DNA of 64,000 nucleotides from Cupriavidus taiwanensis (lineage in GTDB: Bacteria; Pseudomonadota; Gammaproteobacteria; Burkholderiales; Burkholderiaceae). The stretch is from contig NZ_LT977071.1 of NCBI RefSeq assembly GCF_900250075.1, positions 2,685,901 through 2,749,900 of the forward strand, given 5' to 3'. The notes under the pieces are model-generated. The model had not been told where the DNA came from. It worked only from the letters and a program-made list of their open reading frames with translations, and did no database searches. This document shows positions 7,890 through 16,994 of this stretch, piece by piece. A program made the translations under genes and the position numbers. Each line of letters begins with the position of its first letter. The first letter of the stretch is position 1.

Positions 7890-9395
7890 ATGGAATCCAA
7901 AGTCAGCCGACGCCTGACCCAGCCCACCGCCGCCGAGGTATGCGAGCACATCTACCTGCCCCGCCTGATGCGCGAATTCGGCAGCGGCTTTCGCTACCTG
8001 ACCGATATCAACCAGGCCCACCTGCTGATGCTGCATGGCACCGGGCTGGTCCCGGCTGACGTGGCCGCGGTGCTGGCGCAGTCACTGCTGCGCATCGAAG
8101 CGGAGGGGCCTGCCGCCGTGCCGCTGGATCCCGCGCGCGAGGACGCCTACTTCAACTACGAAGCCCACCTGATGCAGATGGCCGGTGCCGACGCCGGCGG
8201 CAGGCTGCATGTCGCGCGCAGCCGCAACGACATCCTGGCCACGCATGACCGGCTGCGTGCACGCGACCTGGCGCTGGATATCCTGGAAGCGATGCTTGCA
8301 ATGCGCACGACGGCGCTGGAGCGTGCCGACGCCCATGCCGCGGTGGTGATGCCCGGCTATACGCACCTGCAGGCGGCCCAGCCGATCACTTATGGCTACT
8401 ACCTTGCCGGCTTTGCCGAGTCGCTCGGCCGCGATATCGCGCGCATGGAGCAGGCGCTGGCGCGCCTGGATGCCTGCCCGCTCGGCGCCGGCGCGCTGGC
8501 CGGCACCGCCTTTGCGATCGACCGCGCGGCGACGGCGCACTGGCTGGGCTTCTCCACCCATGCGCCGAATTCGCTCGACGCCGTGGCCTCGCGCGACTTT
8601 GCCTGGGAGATGCTGGCGGCGATCACCGTGGGTGCGGTCAGCTGGGGCCGCGTGGCGCAGGACCTGTATGTCTGGGCCACGCCCGAGTTCGGCCTGATCG
8701 ACTTCCCGGACAGCGTCGCCGGCACCTCCAGCATCATGCCGCAGAAGAAGAACCCGGTGGTGCTGGAATACCTGAAGGGCAAGGGCGGCCACATGCTCGG
8801 CCTGCTGACCGGCGCGCTCGCGGCGCTCAAGGGCAGCCATTTCACGCACTCGGGCGACGGCAACCGCGAGAGCATGCGCGGCTTCTGGGAGGCCGGCGAC
8901 GAATGCCTGCGCTGCCTGTCCCTGCTGCGGCTGGTGATCGCCAACGCCACGCCGCAACGTGCCGGCATGCTGGCGCGCGCGCGCCGCGATTTCTCCACCG
9001 CGACCGACCTGGCCGATGCGCTGGTGCGCGAAGCCGGCATGTCGTTTCGCCAGGCGCATCACATCGTCGGTGCCGTGGTGCGCGACGCGCTCGACCAGCA
9101 CCTGCCCGCCGACGAGATCAGCGCCGACATGGTCGATGCCGCCGCGATGCGCGTCGCCGGCCGCGCGGCCGGGCTGGATGCCGCCGCGGTCGCCCGCTGC
9201 CTCGACCCCGAACAGGGCGTTGCCGCGCGCATGGCCGCTGGCGGACCCGCGCCGGTACTGGTGCGCGCCAACATCGCCGCCCAGCGCGCCGCCACGCACC
9301 ACGCCCGCGAATCCCTTGACGCCACCCGGGCCCGCCTCGACGCCGCGCGCGCGGCGCTGAAGCGCTCGGTCAACCACCTTGCATCACAAAGCTGA
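7890..9395 (+). CDS. Argininosuccinate lyase-like fumarase/aspartase superfamily enzyme
   Basis: A 501-residue protein with the superfamily landmarks in order: 'ARSRND' (109-114), 'PGYTHLQAAQP' (155-165) and the signature loop 'GTSSIMPQKKNP' (278-289) holding the catalytic serine. These are diagnostic of argininosuccinate lyase, which cleaves argininosuccinate to arginine and fumarate. The context is not arginine synthesis: it sits beside a divergent LysR gene and directly before a Bug receptor, which points to a catabolic paralogue that beta-eliminates another amino-dicarboxylate or complexone-like compound (inference). ATG 7890 is preceded by GGAG at a 10-base distance. The C-terminus is long and Ala/Arg-rich compared with biosynthetic ArgH. 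Confidence 0.85.
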   Translation: MESKVSRRLTQPTAAEVCEHIYLPRLMREFGSGFRYLTDINQAHLLMLHGTGLVPADVAAVLAQSLLRIEAEGPAAVPLDPAREDAYFNYEAHLMQMAGADAGGRLHVARSRNDILATHDRLRARDLALDILEAMLAMRTTALERADAHAAVVMPGYTHLQAAQPITYGYYLAGFAESLGRDIARMEQALARLDACPLGAGALAGTAFAIDRAATAHWLGFSTHAPNSLDAVASRDFAWEMLAAITVGAVSWGRVAQDLYVWATPEFGLIDFPDSVAGTSSIMPQKKNPVVLEYLKGKGGHMLGLLTGALAALKGSHFTHSGDGNRESMRGFWEAGDECLRCLSLLRLVIANATPQRAGMLARARRDFSTATDLADALVREAGMSFRQAHHIVGAVVRDALDQHLPADEISADMVDAAAMRVAGRAAGLDAAAVARCLDPEQGVAARMAAGGPAPVLVRANIAAQRAATHHARESLDATRARLDAARAALKRSVNHLASQS

Positions 9396-9456
9396 GCCGC
9401 GCCGCGCATCGCAGCCGGCATTGCCCTTATCCTTGTCCCACGGAGACCCTGCCCCC

Positions 9457-10425
9457 ATGAAAACCATTGCACATGCCCTGGCTGCCACCTGTCTGACGCT
9501 GGCGACGAGCCTGGCCACGGCCGGCCCCTACCCCGACAAACCCATCCGCATGGTGGTGCCCTTCCCGCCCGGCGGCACCACCGACCTGCTCGGCCGCGTA
9601 CTGGCCACCCGCTTGTCCGAAACCCTCGGCCAGCAGGTGGTGGTGGACAACCGGCCGGGCGCCGGCGGCACCATCGGCTCGGACCTCGTAGCCAAGGCGC
9701 CGGCCGACGGCTACACGCTGATGTTCGGCACGGTGGGCACGCAATCGATCAACGCCACCCTCTACCGGAAGCTGCCGTTCGATCCGCAGAAGGATTTCTC
9801 GCCGGTGGCGCTGTTCGCCGGCGTGCCCAACATCCTGGTGGTCAATCCGAACGTGCCGGCCAGGAACGTGCGCGAGCTGGTCAGCTATGCCAAGGCCAAC
9901 CCTGGCAAGCTCAATATGGGCTCGGCCGGCAACGGCACCACCAACCATCTGTCCGGCGAACTGTTCAAGTCGATGGCGGGCGTCGAGATCGTGCACGTGC
10001 CGTACAAGGGCAGCGGCCCGGCGATGGCCGACCTGCTTGCCAACCAGGTGCAACTGATGTTCGACAACCTGCCGGGCTCGCTGCCGCATGTGAAGGCCGG
10101 CCGCCTGCGCGCACTGGCCGTGACCAGCGCCACGCGCTCGCCGGCGCTGCCCGACGTGCCGACCATGGCCGAGGCGGGCATTGCGGGCTATGAAGCCGAC
10201 GTCTGGTTCGGCGTGGTGGGTCCGCGAGGGCTGCCGCCCGAGGTATCCACGCGCTTGTCGCAGGAAATCACGCGCATCGCGCAAGACAAGGCGATGCGGG
10301 ACAAGCTGGTGCAGGCCGGGGCCGCGCCGCTGACTTCGACGCCGGAGCAGTTCTCGGTGCTGATCCGCCGCGATACGGACAAGTGGGCGAAGCTGGTGCG
10401 GACGTCGGGGGCGAGTGTGGATTGA
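9457..10425 (+). CDS. Bug/TctC-family periplasmic substrate-binding protein
   Basis: A 322-residue receptor with a signal peptide ('MKTIAHALAATCL' to about residue 22), the Bug hallmark 'YPDKPIRMVVPFPPGG' right after cleavage, then 'VVVDNRPGAGGTIGSD' and 'NMGSAGNGTTNHLSGE'. It begins 61 bases after the lyase-like gene on the same strand and is presumably co-transcribed with it under the LysR regulator at 6883-7758. The pair suggests uptake or sensing of the compound the lyase cleaves. No TctAB membrane genes are adjacent. Confidence 0.9.
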   Translation: MKTIAHALAATCLTLATSLATAGPYPDKPIRMVVPFPPGGTTDLLGRVLATRLSETLGQQVVVDNRPGAGGTIGSDLVAKAPADGYTLMFGTVGTQSINATLYRKLPFDPQKDFSPVALFAGVPNILVVNPNVPARNVRELVSYAKANPGKLNMGSAGNGTTNHLSGELFKSMAGVEIVHVPYKGSGPAMADLLANQVQLMFDNLPGSLPHVKAGRLRALAVTSATRSPALPDVPTMAEAGIAGYEADVWFGVVGPRGLPPEVSTRLSQEITRIAQDKAMRDKLVQAGAAPLTSTPEQFSVLIRRDTDKWAKLVRTSGASVD

Positions 10426-10640
10426 CGGGGACTGGTGGCGCTGGGTTGCCGGCGCCGGGCCTCATTCCTATATGCCGCGTGGATGATCTTGCCTCCACCA
10501 TGCGAACTTCCCGCCATTATCTTTCCAATATCAACTCTGCCCGCCGCTGGTGGGCCAGAAGCCCGCCAAGGACGTGACACCTGAAGTTCGATACCGGGCG
10601 CGGGCGCAGGCCCAACCAGGCAACGATGGCTGAATCCGCC

Positions 10641-11294
10641 TCAGATATTGGTGAACACTACCTCTTTCGGCAGACGCGACTTCGGCAGTCCGGCATTGAA
10701 GTCCTGTTCGCTGCGGCGGCCCAGCGACACCAGTACGACGCTGGTGAGGCCACGCTCGCGCAGATTGAGTGCCGCATCCAGCGCCGACGCGTCGAAGCCC
10801 TCCATCGGCGTCGCATCGATCCCCAGCATGCCTGCGCCCAGCAGCAGACCACCAAGGGCAAGATAGACCTGTTTCTCCATCCATTGCGGCACATCGCGCA
10901 GCGCATAGCGATGCAAGTCCACATACGAACGACGGGTCTTGTCCTGACCTTCGCGAGCGCCTTCGATCTTGAACCGGCCGTCGCTTTCCTCCTGCGCCAG
11001 GATGGCGCGAAGATGCGCTTCGTCCAGGTCGGCACGCATGCACAGGGCGATCACGTGCGAGGCATCGACGATCTTCGGATGGTTGTAGGAAAACGTGCCA
11101 GTGGCCGCCTTGGCGATCGTCTCGCGCCCCTCGGGCGTCGACGCCACCACGAAGTGCCACGGCTGCGAGTTCACCGACGACGGGCTGTTGTGCAGCCAGG
11201 CGAGCAGCATGTCGACCTGTTCCTGGGGCAAGGTCTTGCCGCCTTCGTAAGCCTTGACGGTATGGCGGGAAAGTACGGCGTCAGTGAAATTCAT
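10641..11294 (-). CDS. nfsB: NfsB-type oxygen-insensitive NAD(P)H nitroreductase
   Basis: The 217-residue length equals that of E. coli NfsB, and the sequence follows it throughout: 'SPSSVNSQPWHFVVAS' near the N-terminus, 'QVYLALGGLLLGAGMLGIDA', 'MEGFDASALDA' and the ending 'NAGLPKSRLPKEVVFTNI'. The enzyme is an FMN flavoprotein that reduces nitroaromatics and quinones in the cytoplasm by two-electron steps. ATG 11294 is preceded by GGAG. It is divergent from a LysR gene at 11454, which probably regulates it. Confidence 0.92.
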   Translation of the reverse strand: MNFTDAVLSRHTVKAYEGGKTLPQEQVDMLLAWLHNSPSSVNSQPWHFVVASTPEGRETIAKAATGTFSYNHPKIVDASHVIALCMRADLDEAHLRAILAQEESDGRFKIEGAREGQDKTRRSYVDLHRYALRDVPQWMEKQVYLALGGLLLGAGMLGIDATPMEGFDASALDAALNLRERGLTSVVLVSLGRRSEQDFNAGLPKSRLPKEVVFTNI

Positions 11295-11434
11295 GTTCTG
11301 CTCCAGTTCATGGTTCGGGAAACAAGGGAATTCGTTCAACTGCGACTGCGTGTCGTCCGGCCGGGGCGGCCCGGACTCGTTTGGCATTTTCGTCGCTGCG
11401 GCGCTGTCGAAAAACTGGGAGAATCCGGGAAGAC

Positions 11435-11453
11435 TTTCACTATCAGAGTGAAA
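11435..11453. promoter_or_regulatory. Inverted repeat abutting a LysR start codon
   Basis: TTTCAC (11435-11440) and GTGAAA (11448-11453) are perfect inverted 6-mers with 7 bases between, directly before ATG 11454. It lies in the 159-base divergent region between nfsB and the LysR gene. A dyad touching the start codon suits autorepression by the LysR protein (inference). Confidence 0.4.
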
Positions 11454-12368
11454 ATGATCAGACTCGACGATCTGCAACTGTTTTTGCGAACCGCAGCGCT
11501 TGGCAGCTTCTCGAACGCCGCTCGCGAGGCCGACCTGCTACCGGGGCAGGTCAGCGCCGCCATCCAGCGCCTGGAGAAAGAGCTCGACATCCGGCTGTTC
11601 GCACGGTCCACTCGCAGCCTGCGGCTCACTGCCGAGGGCGAGCAGTACCTGCCGTATGCGGACGAGGCGCTGGCCAAGCTCAAGGAAGGCCGGGACCGCC
11701 TGCACGGCGAACAGCATGCATTACAGGGCACGCTGAAGATCGCCGCCCCGTCCGACCTTGGCCGCAATATCCTGCTGCCGCTGCTGACCGCGTTCCGGGA
11801 ATCCCACCCGAAACTTGTGCTCCGGCTGTCCCTGTCCGACCAGGTCTCCGACGTCTTTCGCGACCCGGTGGACATCGCCTTCCGGTATGGCATGAACGAA
11901 GGCGCCACCTATGTCGCCCTGCCGCTCGCGCCCGACAATCGCCGCGTGCTGGTGGCGTCTCCGGACTACCTTCGGCGCCACGGCCGGCCCGCATCACTCG
12001 ACGACTTGCTCGCGCACCAGTGCTTGCCCTATGTGTTGGGCGGCCGGGTCCATGACCGTTGGAGCTTTCCGAGCGCCGGCACGCGGCGGCAGATCACCGT
12101 CAAGGGCACGCTGATGTGCGACGACGCGGAAATCGCGCGGCGCTGGGCACTGGATGGACGCGGCATCGCTTACAAGTCCTGGCTCGACGTCTGCGATGAC
12201 GTCGAAGAAGGCCGGCTGGAACTGCTGTTGCCTGATCAGCCTGGCGAGCCGGCGCCCCTCAACCTGGTCTGCCCGCATCGCCGTCAGTTCTCGCCCGCCG
12301 TCAGATACCTGCATGCCGCGCTGCTCGACCCACTGATGGCCATGAGCGCACGCAGGCGTGAACTGTAG
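11454..12368 (+). CDS. LysR-family transcriptional regulator
   Basis: A 304-residue LysR protein. The winged helix-turn-helix covers residues 1-60 ('FSNAAREADLLPGQVSAAIQ'), followed by the linker helix and a PBP-like effector domain ('GTLKIAAPSDLGRNILLPLL', then 'DVFRDPVDIAFRYG'). It belongs to the large DsdC/PgrR-like subgroup common in Burkholderiales. It is divergent from the nitroreductase gene, its likely target. The start ATG 11454 is immediately preceded by the dyad at 11435-11453. Confidence 0.88.
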   Translation: MIRLDDLQLFLRTAALGSFSNAAREADLLPGQVSAAIQRLEKELDIRLFARSTRSLRLTAEGEQYLPYADEALAKLKEGRDRLHGEQHALQGTLKIAAPSDLGRNILLPLLTAFRESHPKLVLRLSLSDQVSDVFRDPVDIAFRYGMNEGATYVALPLAPDNRRVLVASPDYLRRHGRPASLDDLLAHQCLPYVLGGRVHDRWSFPSAGTRRQITVKGTLMCDDAEIARRWALDGRGIAYKSWLDVCDDVEEGRLELLLPDQPGEPAPLNLVCPHRRQFSPAVRYLHAALLDPLMAMSARRREL

Positions 12369-12533
12369 CGATATCTGACCGAGCCCCATCGTGGTGAAGC
12401 ATTGGCGTCAGCTATCTGGAGCAGCACTATTCCCCGTCCCCGGCATGACGCAGATCTGAAGAGGTTGCGGTAGCTCGAGGCACGAATCTTGCACAACCTT
12501 GGAAACCTTGCGACCATACAAAGGAGACGGATC

Positions 12534-12767
12534 ATGATGAGCGAATCCGACTTTCGGCAACGGGTGAGGGAAACTCTTGTAGCCGACGTCCCGGTCGATG
12601 TGCGCAGGGCTTGGAGCGAAGCAGAACTGCGGACCTGGTGGGCGACCGTCTCTAGCGAAGATAGCGCGCTGGGCGCTTACCGCCCGCACGGTGATTCACC
12701 GCTAATCGAGCACGTCATAGAGATCTGCGAAGACCTGTTAGGCCCAGAGGCAAAGCAGACGTCCTAA
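12534..12767 (+). CDS. Small hypothetical protein
   Basis: A 77-residue acidic protein of unknown function. AAGGAGA lies 7 bases upstream of ATG 12534 (a second ATG follows at 12537), which makes it a credible gene. It is soluble, with no signal peptide or membrane segment; notable parts are 'RRAWSEAELRTWWATVSSED' and a C-terminal 'VIEICEDLLG' helix. It stands alone between the LysR gene and a decayed ABC-transporter remnant. I do not recognise a family. Confidence 0.6.
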   Translation: MMSESDFRQRVRETLVADVPVDVRRAWSEAELRTWWATVSSEDSALGAYRPHGDSPLIEHVIEICEDLLGPEAKQTS

Positions 12768-12981
12768 ATCTGCATCCGTCAGCCGCTACTTCAACAGCTG
12801 ACGCGTCGGCCTCCCAACCCCACCTCATTCAGTCTTTGCCTTCTGAGTTCGGTCGACTTGCCCGGTTGGAAGCGGCCCAGCGCTTTCGCAAACCTTGCGT
12901 CGTCGCTTTCAGCCGTCTCATCGCTTCCAGCGAGGCGAGGAAACGTCGACCGGATTCAGACCCAGATCATCTCGAAGGCAG

Positions 12982-13140
12982 CTGATGGTGACGCACGAAA
13001 TGCGCTTCGCGCGCGAGGTGTGCGACCGCGTAGTCTTCATGCATCAGGGCAAGGTCCACGAAACCGGCGCGCCCGATGCAGTGTTCGGCCGGCCACAGAC
13101 GCACGAACTGCAGCAGTTCCTGGGAATGGTTGAGGCTTGA
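12982..13140 (+). pseudogene. Remnant of an amino-acid ABC transporter ATPase
   Basis: About 52 codons match the extreme C-terminus of GlnQ/HisP-type ATPases: '[19 protein letters not shown]', then the 'GKVHETGAPDAVF' and 'FLGM' ending. The complete ATPase at 17783-18655 contains the same 'VTHEMRFA' block. Walker A, signature and Walker B are all absent, and the 200 bases upstream have no continuous reading frame from the same family, so this is a deletion remnant. It lies beside a LysR gene that may have served the lost transporter. Confidence 0.7.
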
Positions 13141-13193
13141 CCTGCCGCGCAAACGCCAAGGGACTAATGGCGTGGGTATGCAGTCGCTCGACC

Positions 13194-14117
13194 TCAGCCT
13201 TGCTCCGGGCTAGCTGCCCACTCGTCCCAATACGGCGGACTTCCGATCGCCGCCCGCACGCATTCCGCAAAGGCGCGCAACCGCGCCGACACGCGGCGCC
13301 CTTCAGGATGGGCAATGTAGATGGCTTCCTGCTCCGCCTGCAAGCCGATCTCGATCACCGCCAGCGCGCCGCGCCGGATGGCCTCGCCAACGATAAAGGT
13401 AGGCAGCAGCGCGATCCCTACGCCGGCTTCGGCGGCGTCACGCATCATGTCGCCGTTGTTGACGCGCAGCGCGATGTGGGCACGGACGATCTCAATGCCG
13501 CTGGAGCCTTGCAGGCGCCAGTCGGCGGCGCCGCGATTGGCATAGTAGATGCCGCGGTGCCGCTTCAGCTCTTCCAGGGTGGCCGGGATGCCCATTTGGG
13601 CGAGATAGCCGGGTGACGCCACCAGCAGCCGACGACTGGGCGCCAATTGCCATGCCACCAGCCGTGAACTCTCCAGCGGTCCGTGCCGAACCACGGCGTC
13701 GTAGCTGTCGGTGGCGGCGTCGACGCGGCGGTCATCGAGATCGAGCGTCAGTTCCAATTCCGGGTGCTGCGCCACGAAGGGATAGAGTGCCGGCCCCAGG
13801 TGCATGCGGCCGAACGTGACAGGCGCGGAAATGCGCAGCGTCCCGGCCAGGCTGCCGCGCCGCTCGGCAACGTCGGTGACTGCTGCCTCCACCTCGCTCA
13901 GGATGCGGCTGGCGCGCTCCGCGAAAGCGGCGCCGTCATCGGTCAGCGTCAGGCGGCGCGTGGTGCGGCGCAGCAGGTTTGCGCCCACGGCTTTCTCGAG
14001 CTCGGCCAGGCGCTCGCTGACGACGGACTTGGAGAGGTTCAGGCGCCGGGCGGCCTCGCTGATGGAGCCTGCCTCGACCACGGCGGCAAAGCTCGCGACG
14101 CCTTCGAGCTTGATCAT
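13194..14117 (-). CDS. LysR-family transcriptional regulator
   Basis: A 307-residue LysR regulator with helix-turn-helix 'ISEAARRLNLSKSVVSERLA' and the effector domain from about residue 90 ('GTLRISAPVTFGRMHLGPAL'). It is divergent from the short-chain dehydrogenase at 14279, sharing a 161-base intergenic region, and so is likely its regulator. The helix-turn-helix variant with a lysine-serine pair before the recognition helix is typical of the group that controls SDR or quinone-type detoxification genes in these bacteria (weak inference). Confidence 0.88.
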   Translation of the reverse strand: MIKLEGVASFAAVVEAGSISEAARRLNLSKSVVSERLAELEKAVGANLLRRTTRRLTLTDDGAAFAERASRILSEVEAAVTDVAERRGSLAGTLRISAPVTFGRMHLGPALYPFVAQHPELELTLDLDDRRVDAATDSYDAVVRHGPLESSRLVAWQLAPSRRLLVASPGYLAQMGIPATLEELKRHRGIYYANRGAADWRLQGSSGIEIVRAHIALRVNNGDMMRDAAEAGVGIALLPTFIVGEAIRRGALAVIEIGLQAEQEAIYIAHPEGRRVSARLRAFAECVRAAIGSPPYWDEWAASPEQG

Positions 14118-14278
14118 TGTTCTGGAAATCCGGAAAGTTGTTCCTTGAATTGCAGTCTAGTGCGAACCCAGGCCGTTGCCCATACTGGATCCACAAGGCA
14201 GCCGGATGTCCTGGCTGGCCAACACTGACACGGCGCCGCGCCCCTTACCCTGGCCGCGCGCCCGAATGGAGATCCATC

Positions 14279-15043
14279 ATGGGACGCTTGTCTGACAAGG
14301 TTGCCCTCATTACCGGCGCCAGCTCCGGCATCGGCCGCGCAACCGCCTTGCTGTTCGCCGCCGAGGGCGCCAAGCTAGTGGTCGGGGCCCGCCGCCAGGC
14401 TGAACTCGACAGCCTGGTGGCGCAAATCCGCGAAGCTGGTGGCGAAGCTGTGGCACTGCCTGGCGACGTGCGGAGTGAAGATTACGCCAGCGCACTGGTG
14501 GCGTTGGCGGTGGAGCGCTACGGCCGGCTGGACATCGCCTTCAACAATGCGGGCACGCTGGGCGAGGGCGGCGCCAGCACCGGGGTATCCGCCGAAGGCT
14601 GGAACGACACCATCGCCATCAACCTGACAGGCTCGTTCCTGGGCGCCAAGCACCAGATCGCGCAGATGCTCAAACATGGCGGCGGCTCGGTGATCTTTAC
14701 GTCGACGTTCGTCGGCTATACCGTTGCCTTCCCGGGGGTGGCGGCTTATGCGGCAAGCAAGTCCGGGCTGATCGGCCTGACTCAGGCACTGGCGGCCGAA
14801 TTCGGGCCACAGGGCATCCGCGTCAATGCGATCCTGCCCGGCGCCGTCGATACGGACATGTATCGCAGCATGAACGACACATCGGAGTCGCAGGCCTTTA
14901 TCACCGGCCTGCATGCGCTCAAGCGCGTGGCACGGCCGGAAGAACTGGCCCGATCGGTGCTGTACCTGGCGTCGGATGATTCGTCGTTCGTCACCGGCAC
15001 TGCCTCGCTGGCCGATGGCGGGGTGTCTATCACGCGCACCTGA
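14279..15043 (+). CDS. Short-chain dehydrogenase/reductase
   Basis: A 254-residue classical SDR: cofactor loop TGASSGIG (12-19), the structural NNAG (89-92), and the catalytic Tyr157-x3-Lys161 pair in 'YAASK'. The C-terminus 'VTGTASLADGGVSITRT' is the usual SDR ending. An Arg in 'GARRQAEL' after strand two suggests NADP(H) use. ATG 14279 is preceded by GGAG. It stands as a single gene divergent from the LysR gene at 13194-14117. The substrate cannot be inferred. Confidence 0.9.
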   Translation: MGRLSDKVALITGASSGIGRATALLFAAEGAKLVVGARRQAELDSLVAQIREAGGEAVALPGDVRSEDYASALVALAVERYGRLDIAFNNAGTLGEGGASTGVSAEGWNDTIAINLTGSFLGAKHQIAQMLKHGGGSVIFTSTFVGYTVAFPGVAAYAASKSGLIGLTQALAAEFGPQGIRVNAILPGAVDTDMYRSMNDTSESQAFITGLHALKRVARPEELARSVLYLASDDSSFVTGTASLADGGVSITRT

Positions 15044-15180
15044 ACCCGAACGTTTGCGGCGCGGACCGACCGGCCCGGCTGGGGCGATGCAAGGCCGCTT
15101 CAACTTCGACGCGCCCTGGCAACGCCACAGCGCACGCGCCAATGCGCCACGGACTGGCCAGGGCCCTGTATATCCATATC

Positions 15181-15195
15181 CGAAAGCCTTCTTTG
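15181..15195 (+). promoter_or_regulatory. 15-base motif shared by two sulfur-locus promoters
   Basis: 'CGAAAGCCTTCTTTG' occurs here, 54 bases before the receptor gene at 15250, and again on the minus strand (24744-24758), 33 bases before the dioxygenase-rhodanese fusion gene. In both cases it points toward the gene. Its position and orientation suggest a common regulator site or promoter core. Confidence 0.4.
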
Positions 15196-15249
15196 TTTGC
15201 TGGGGCGCAGGGCGATAGCATCGTCTCCTCCTTGTTCTTATGCTCAGAC

Positions 15250-16080
15250 ATGCCCGCGCTCCCGCTCCTTCGCCTCGCCGCTGCCGCGGCACTGTCCTGC
15301 CTTTCCATCAACGCCGCCTGGGCAGATGCCACGCTGGATCGCATCAAGCAGCGCGGCAAGGTCTCCATCGGCGTGCTCGTCGGCGGCAGCCTGTTCGGCT
15401 CGATCGATCCCGTCACGCAACAGCCCGTTGGCTGGAATCCGGAGCTGGCCCGTGACCTGGCAAAACGCTTGGGCGTGGAAGCCGAACTGGTTCCGGTGCA
15501 GCCTTCCAATCGCGTGCAGTTCCTGCAACAAGGCAAGGTGGACCTGCTGATTGCGTCGATGGAATACAACCCCGAGCGCGGCGAGCTGCTGGGCTATGCG
15601 CCAACGCCGTTTTACCGCGTCGGCGGGACCGCAGCGGTGTCAAAGCGCAGCGGTATCGCCAAGTGGGACGACCTGCGCGGCAAGACCGTCTGCGCGTCGC
15701 AGGGCAGCAGCTACGTCAAGCCGCTGCAGGAGCAGTACGGCGCGCAGGTACGCGGCTTCAAGACCTCCGCCGAATCCTTGCTGGCTCTGCGAGGCGGCCA
15801 GTGCGTGGCCGCGGTCCACGACGCAACGCTGATCCACCCGCTGGTCCGCAGCAATGCCGACTGGACCGACTACGCCGCGCCGATTCCCACCGAGATCCTG
15901 CCGGCGCCGTCGGTGGTCTGGACCCGCAAGGGCGAGACGGACACCATCGCCGCCGTGGACAAGATCGTCCAGGAATGGCACCGCACGGGCTGGCTGATCG
16001 CCACGGAAAAGCGGCTTGGCATCACGCCGCCGCAGCCTCTGCTGCCCGAACTGCAAGCGCGCTTCAAGAACGCGTCCTGA
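15250..16080 (+). CDS. Amino-acid ABC transporter substrate-binding protein
   Basis: A 276-residue extracytoplasmic solute receptor (SBP family 3). A signal peptide runs from ATG 15250 to about residue 25 ('INAAWA'), followed by 'TLDRIKQRGKVSIGVLVG', the N-terminal strand typical of polar amino-acid receptors, then 'NRVQFLQQGKVDLLIASM'. The ribosome-binding site is weak. It heads an operon with two permeases, an ATPase, a thiol-dioxygenase-like cupin and a cystathionine-lyase-like enzyme, so the ligand is probably a sulfur amino acid or thioether (inference). A paralogue with the same signature blocks lies at 20537-21382. Confidence 0.88.
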   Translation: MPALPLLRLAAAAALSCLSINAAWADATLDRIKQRGKVSIGVLVGGSLFGSIDPVTQQPVGWNPELARDLAKRLGVEAELVPVQPSNRVQFLQQGKVDLLIASMEYNPERGELLGYAPTPFYRVGGTAAVSKRSGIAKWDDLRGKTVCASQGSSYVKPLQEQYGAQVRGFKTSAESLLALRGGQCVAAVHDATLIHPLVRSNADWTDYAAPIPTEILPAPSVVWTRKGETDTIAAVDKIVQEWHRTGWLIATEKRLGITPPQPLLPELQARFKNAS

Positions 16081-16250
16081 GTGCGACCCTCGGGCCCGTG
16101 CGTTACGGCGCCCTTCTGCTATGAAAAGAGTCTTCCTTCCATCCCCGGCCATCTCGCCGGGCGACTTCGCCGTCTTTGCAGAGCGTAAAAGGCCATGAAG
16201 CCATGCCGACCTGGCCATGCGCCGCAGCCGGCGCAAGCGGAGGCGGCCGC

Positions 16251-16994
16251 ATGACCGATATCCTCGCCTCGGTTGTCGCCACGCTCAAGCCGCTGGGGCT
16301 TGACTATGCCTTCGTTCTCGACGCGGGTGAACGTTCAGCGTTCCTGCGCGGCCTGGTCGTGACGCTGGAGCTTTGTCTGCTCACCATTCCCTGCAGCCTC
16401 GCCGCCGGCATCGTGCTGGCGGCGATGCTCACCTCGGGCCGCCGCGCCCTTGCCGCGCCGGCCCGCGCCTTTGTCGAACTCACGCGCAACACGCCCACGC
16501 TGGTGCAGCTCTACTGCGCGTTCCTGGTGCTCAACATGCTGATTACCCAGCAGCTGGCCAGCCGCGGCACCGCCAATCCGCTGACGCCCTTCGTCTGGGT
16601 GGTGATCGTGGTCTCGCTGCACAAGGCGGTGTTCCATGCCGAGGCGCTGCGCGCCGGTATCGAGGCGGTGCCGCGCATCACGCTGGAGGCGGCGCGTTCG
16701 CTGGCCTTCTCGCGGCGCCAGTTGCTGCTCCAGGTCGAACTGCCGCTGGCGGTGCGCTTTGCCTTGCCGGCACTGGTCAACAACGTGGTGGACCTGGTCA
16801 AGATGACTGCCGTGGCGTCGGCCATCGCAGTCGGCGACGTGACCTATGAATCCATCATGATCTGGACCCAGCGCGACAACGTGCTCGAACTGCTGTTGCT
16901 GATCCTGGCCTGGTTCGGCCTGCTGACCTGGCTGGTCAGCCGTGCAGGTCGCTGGCTGGAAAGCCAACTGAGGATGCCCGGCTATGGCCAGTGA
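16251..16994 (+). CDS. Amino-acid ABC transporter permease
   Basis: A 247-residue inner-membrane permease of the HisMQ/GlnP type with about five membrane segments. The cytoplasmic EAA loop that docks the ATPase is visible as 'EALRAGIEAVPRITLEAARS' followed by 'LAFSRRQ'. ATG 16251 has GGAGG eight bases before it. It is the second gene of the importer operon, 170 bases after the receptor gene; that gap holds a GC-rich hairpin that could lower expression of membrane components relative to the receptor. Its last 11 bases overlap the next permease gene. Confidence 0.9.
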   Translation: MTDILASVVATLKPLGLDYAFVLDAGERSAFLRGLVVTLELCLLTIPCSLAAGIVLAAMLTSGRRALAAPARAFVELTRNTPTLVQLYCAFLVLNMLITQQLASRGTANPLTPFVWVVIVVSLHKAVFHAEALRAGIEAVPRITLEAARSLAFSRRQLLLQVELPLAVRFALPALVNNVVDLVKMTAVASAIAVGDVTYESIMIWTQRDNVLELLLLILAWFGLLTWLVSRAGRWLESQLRMPGYGQ

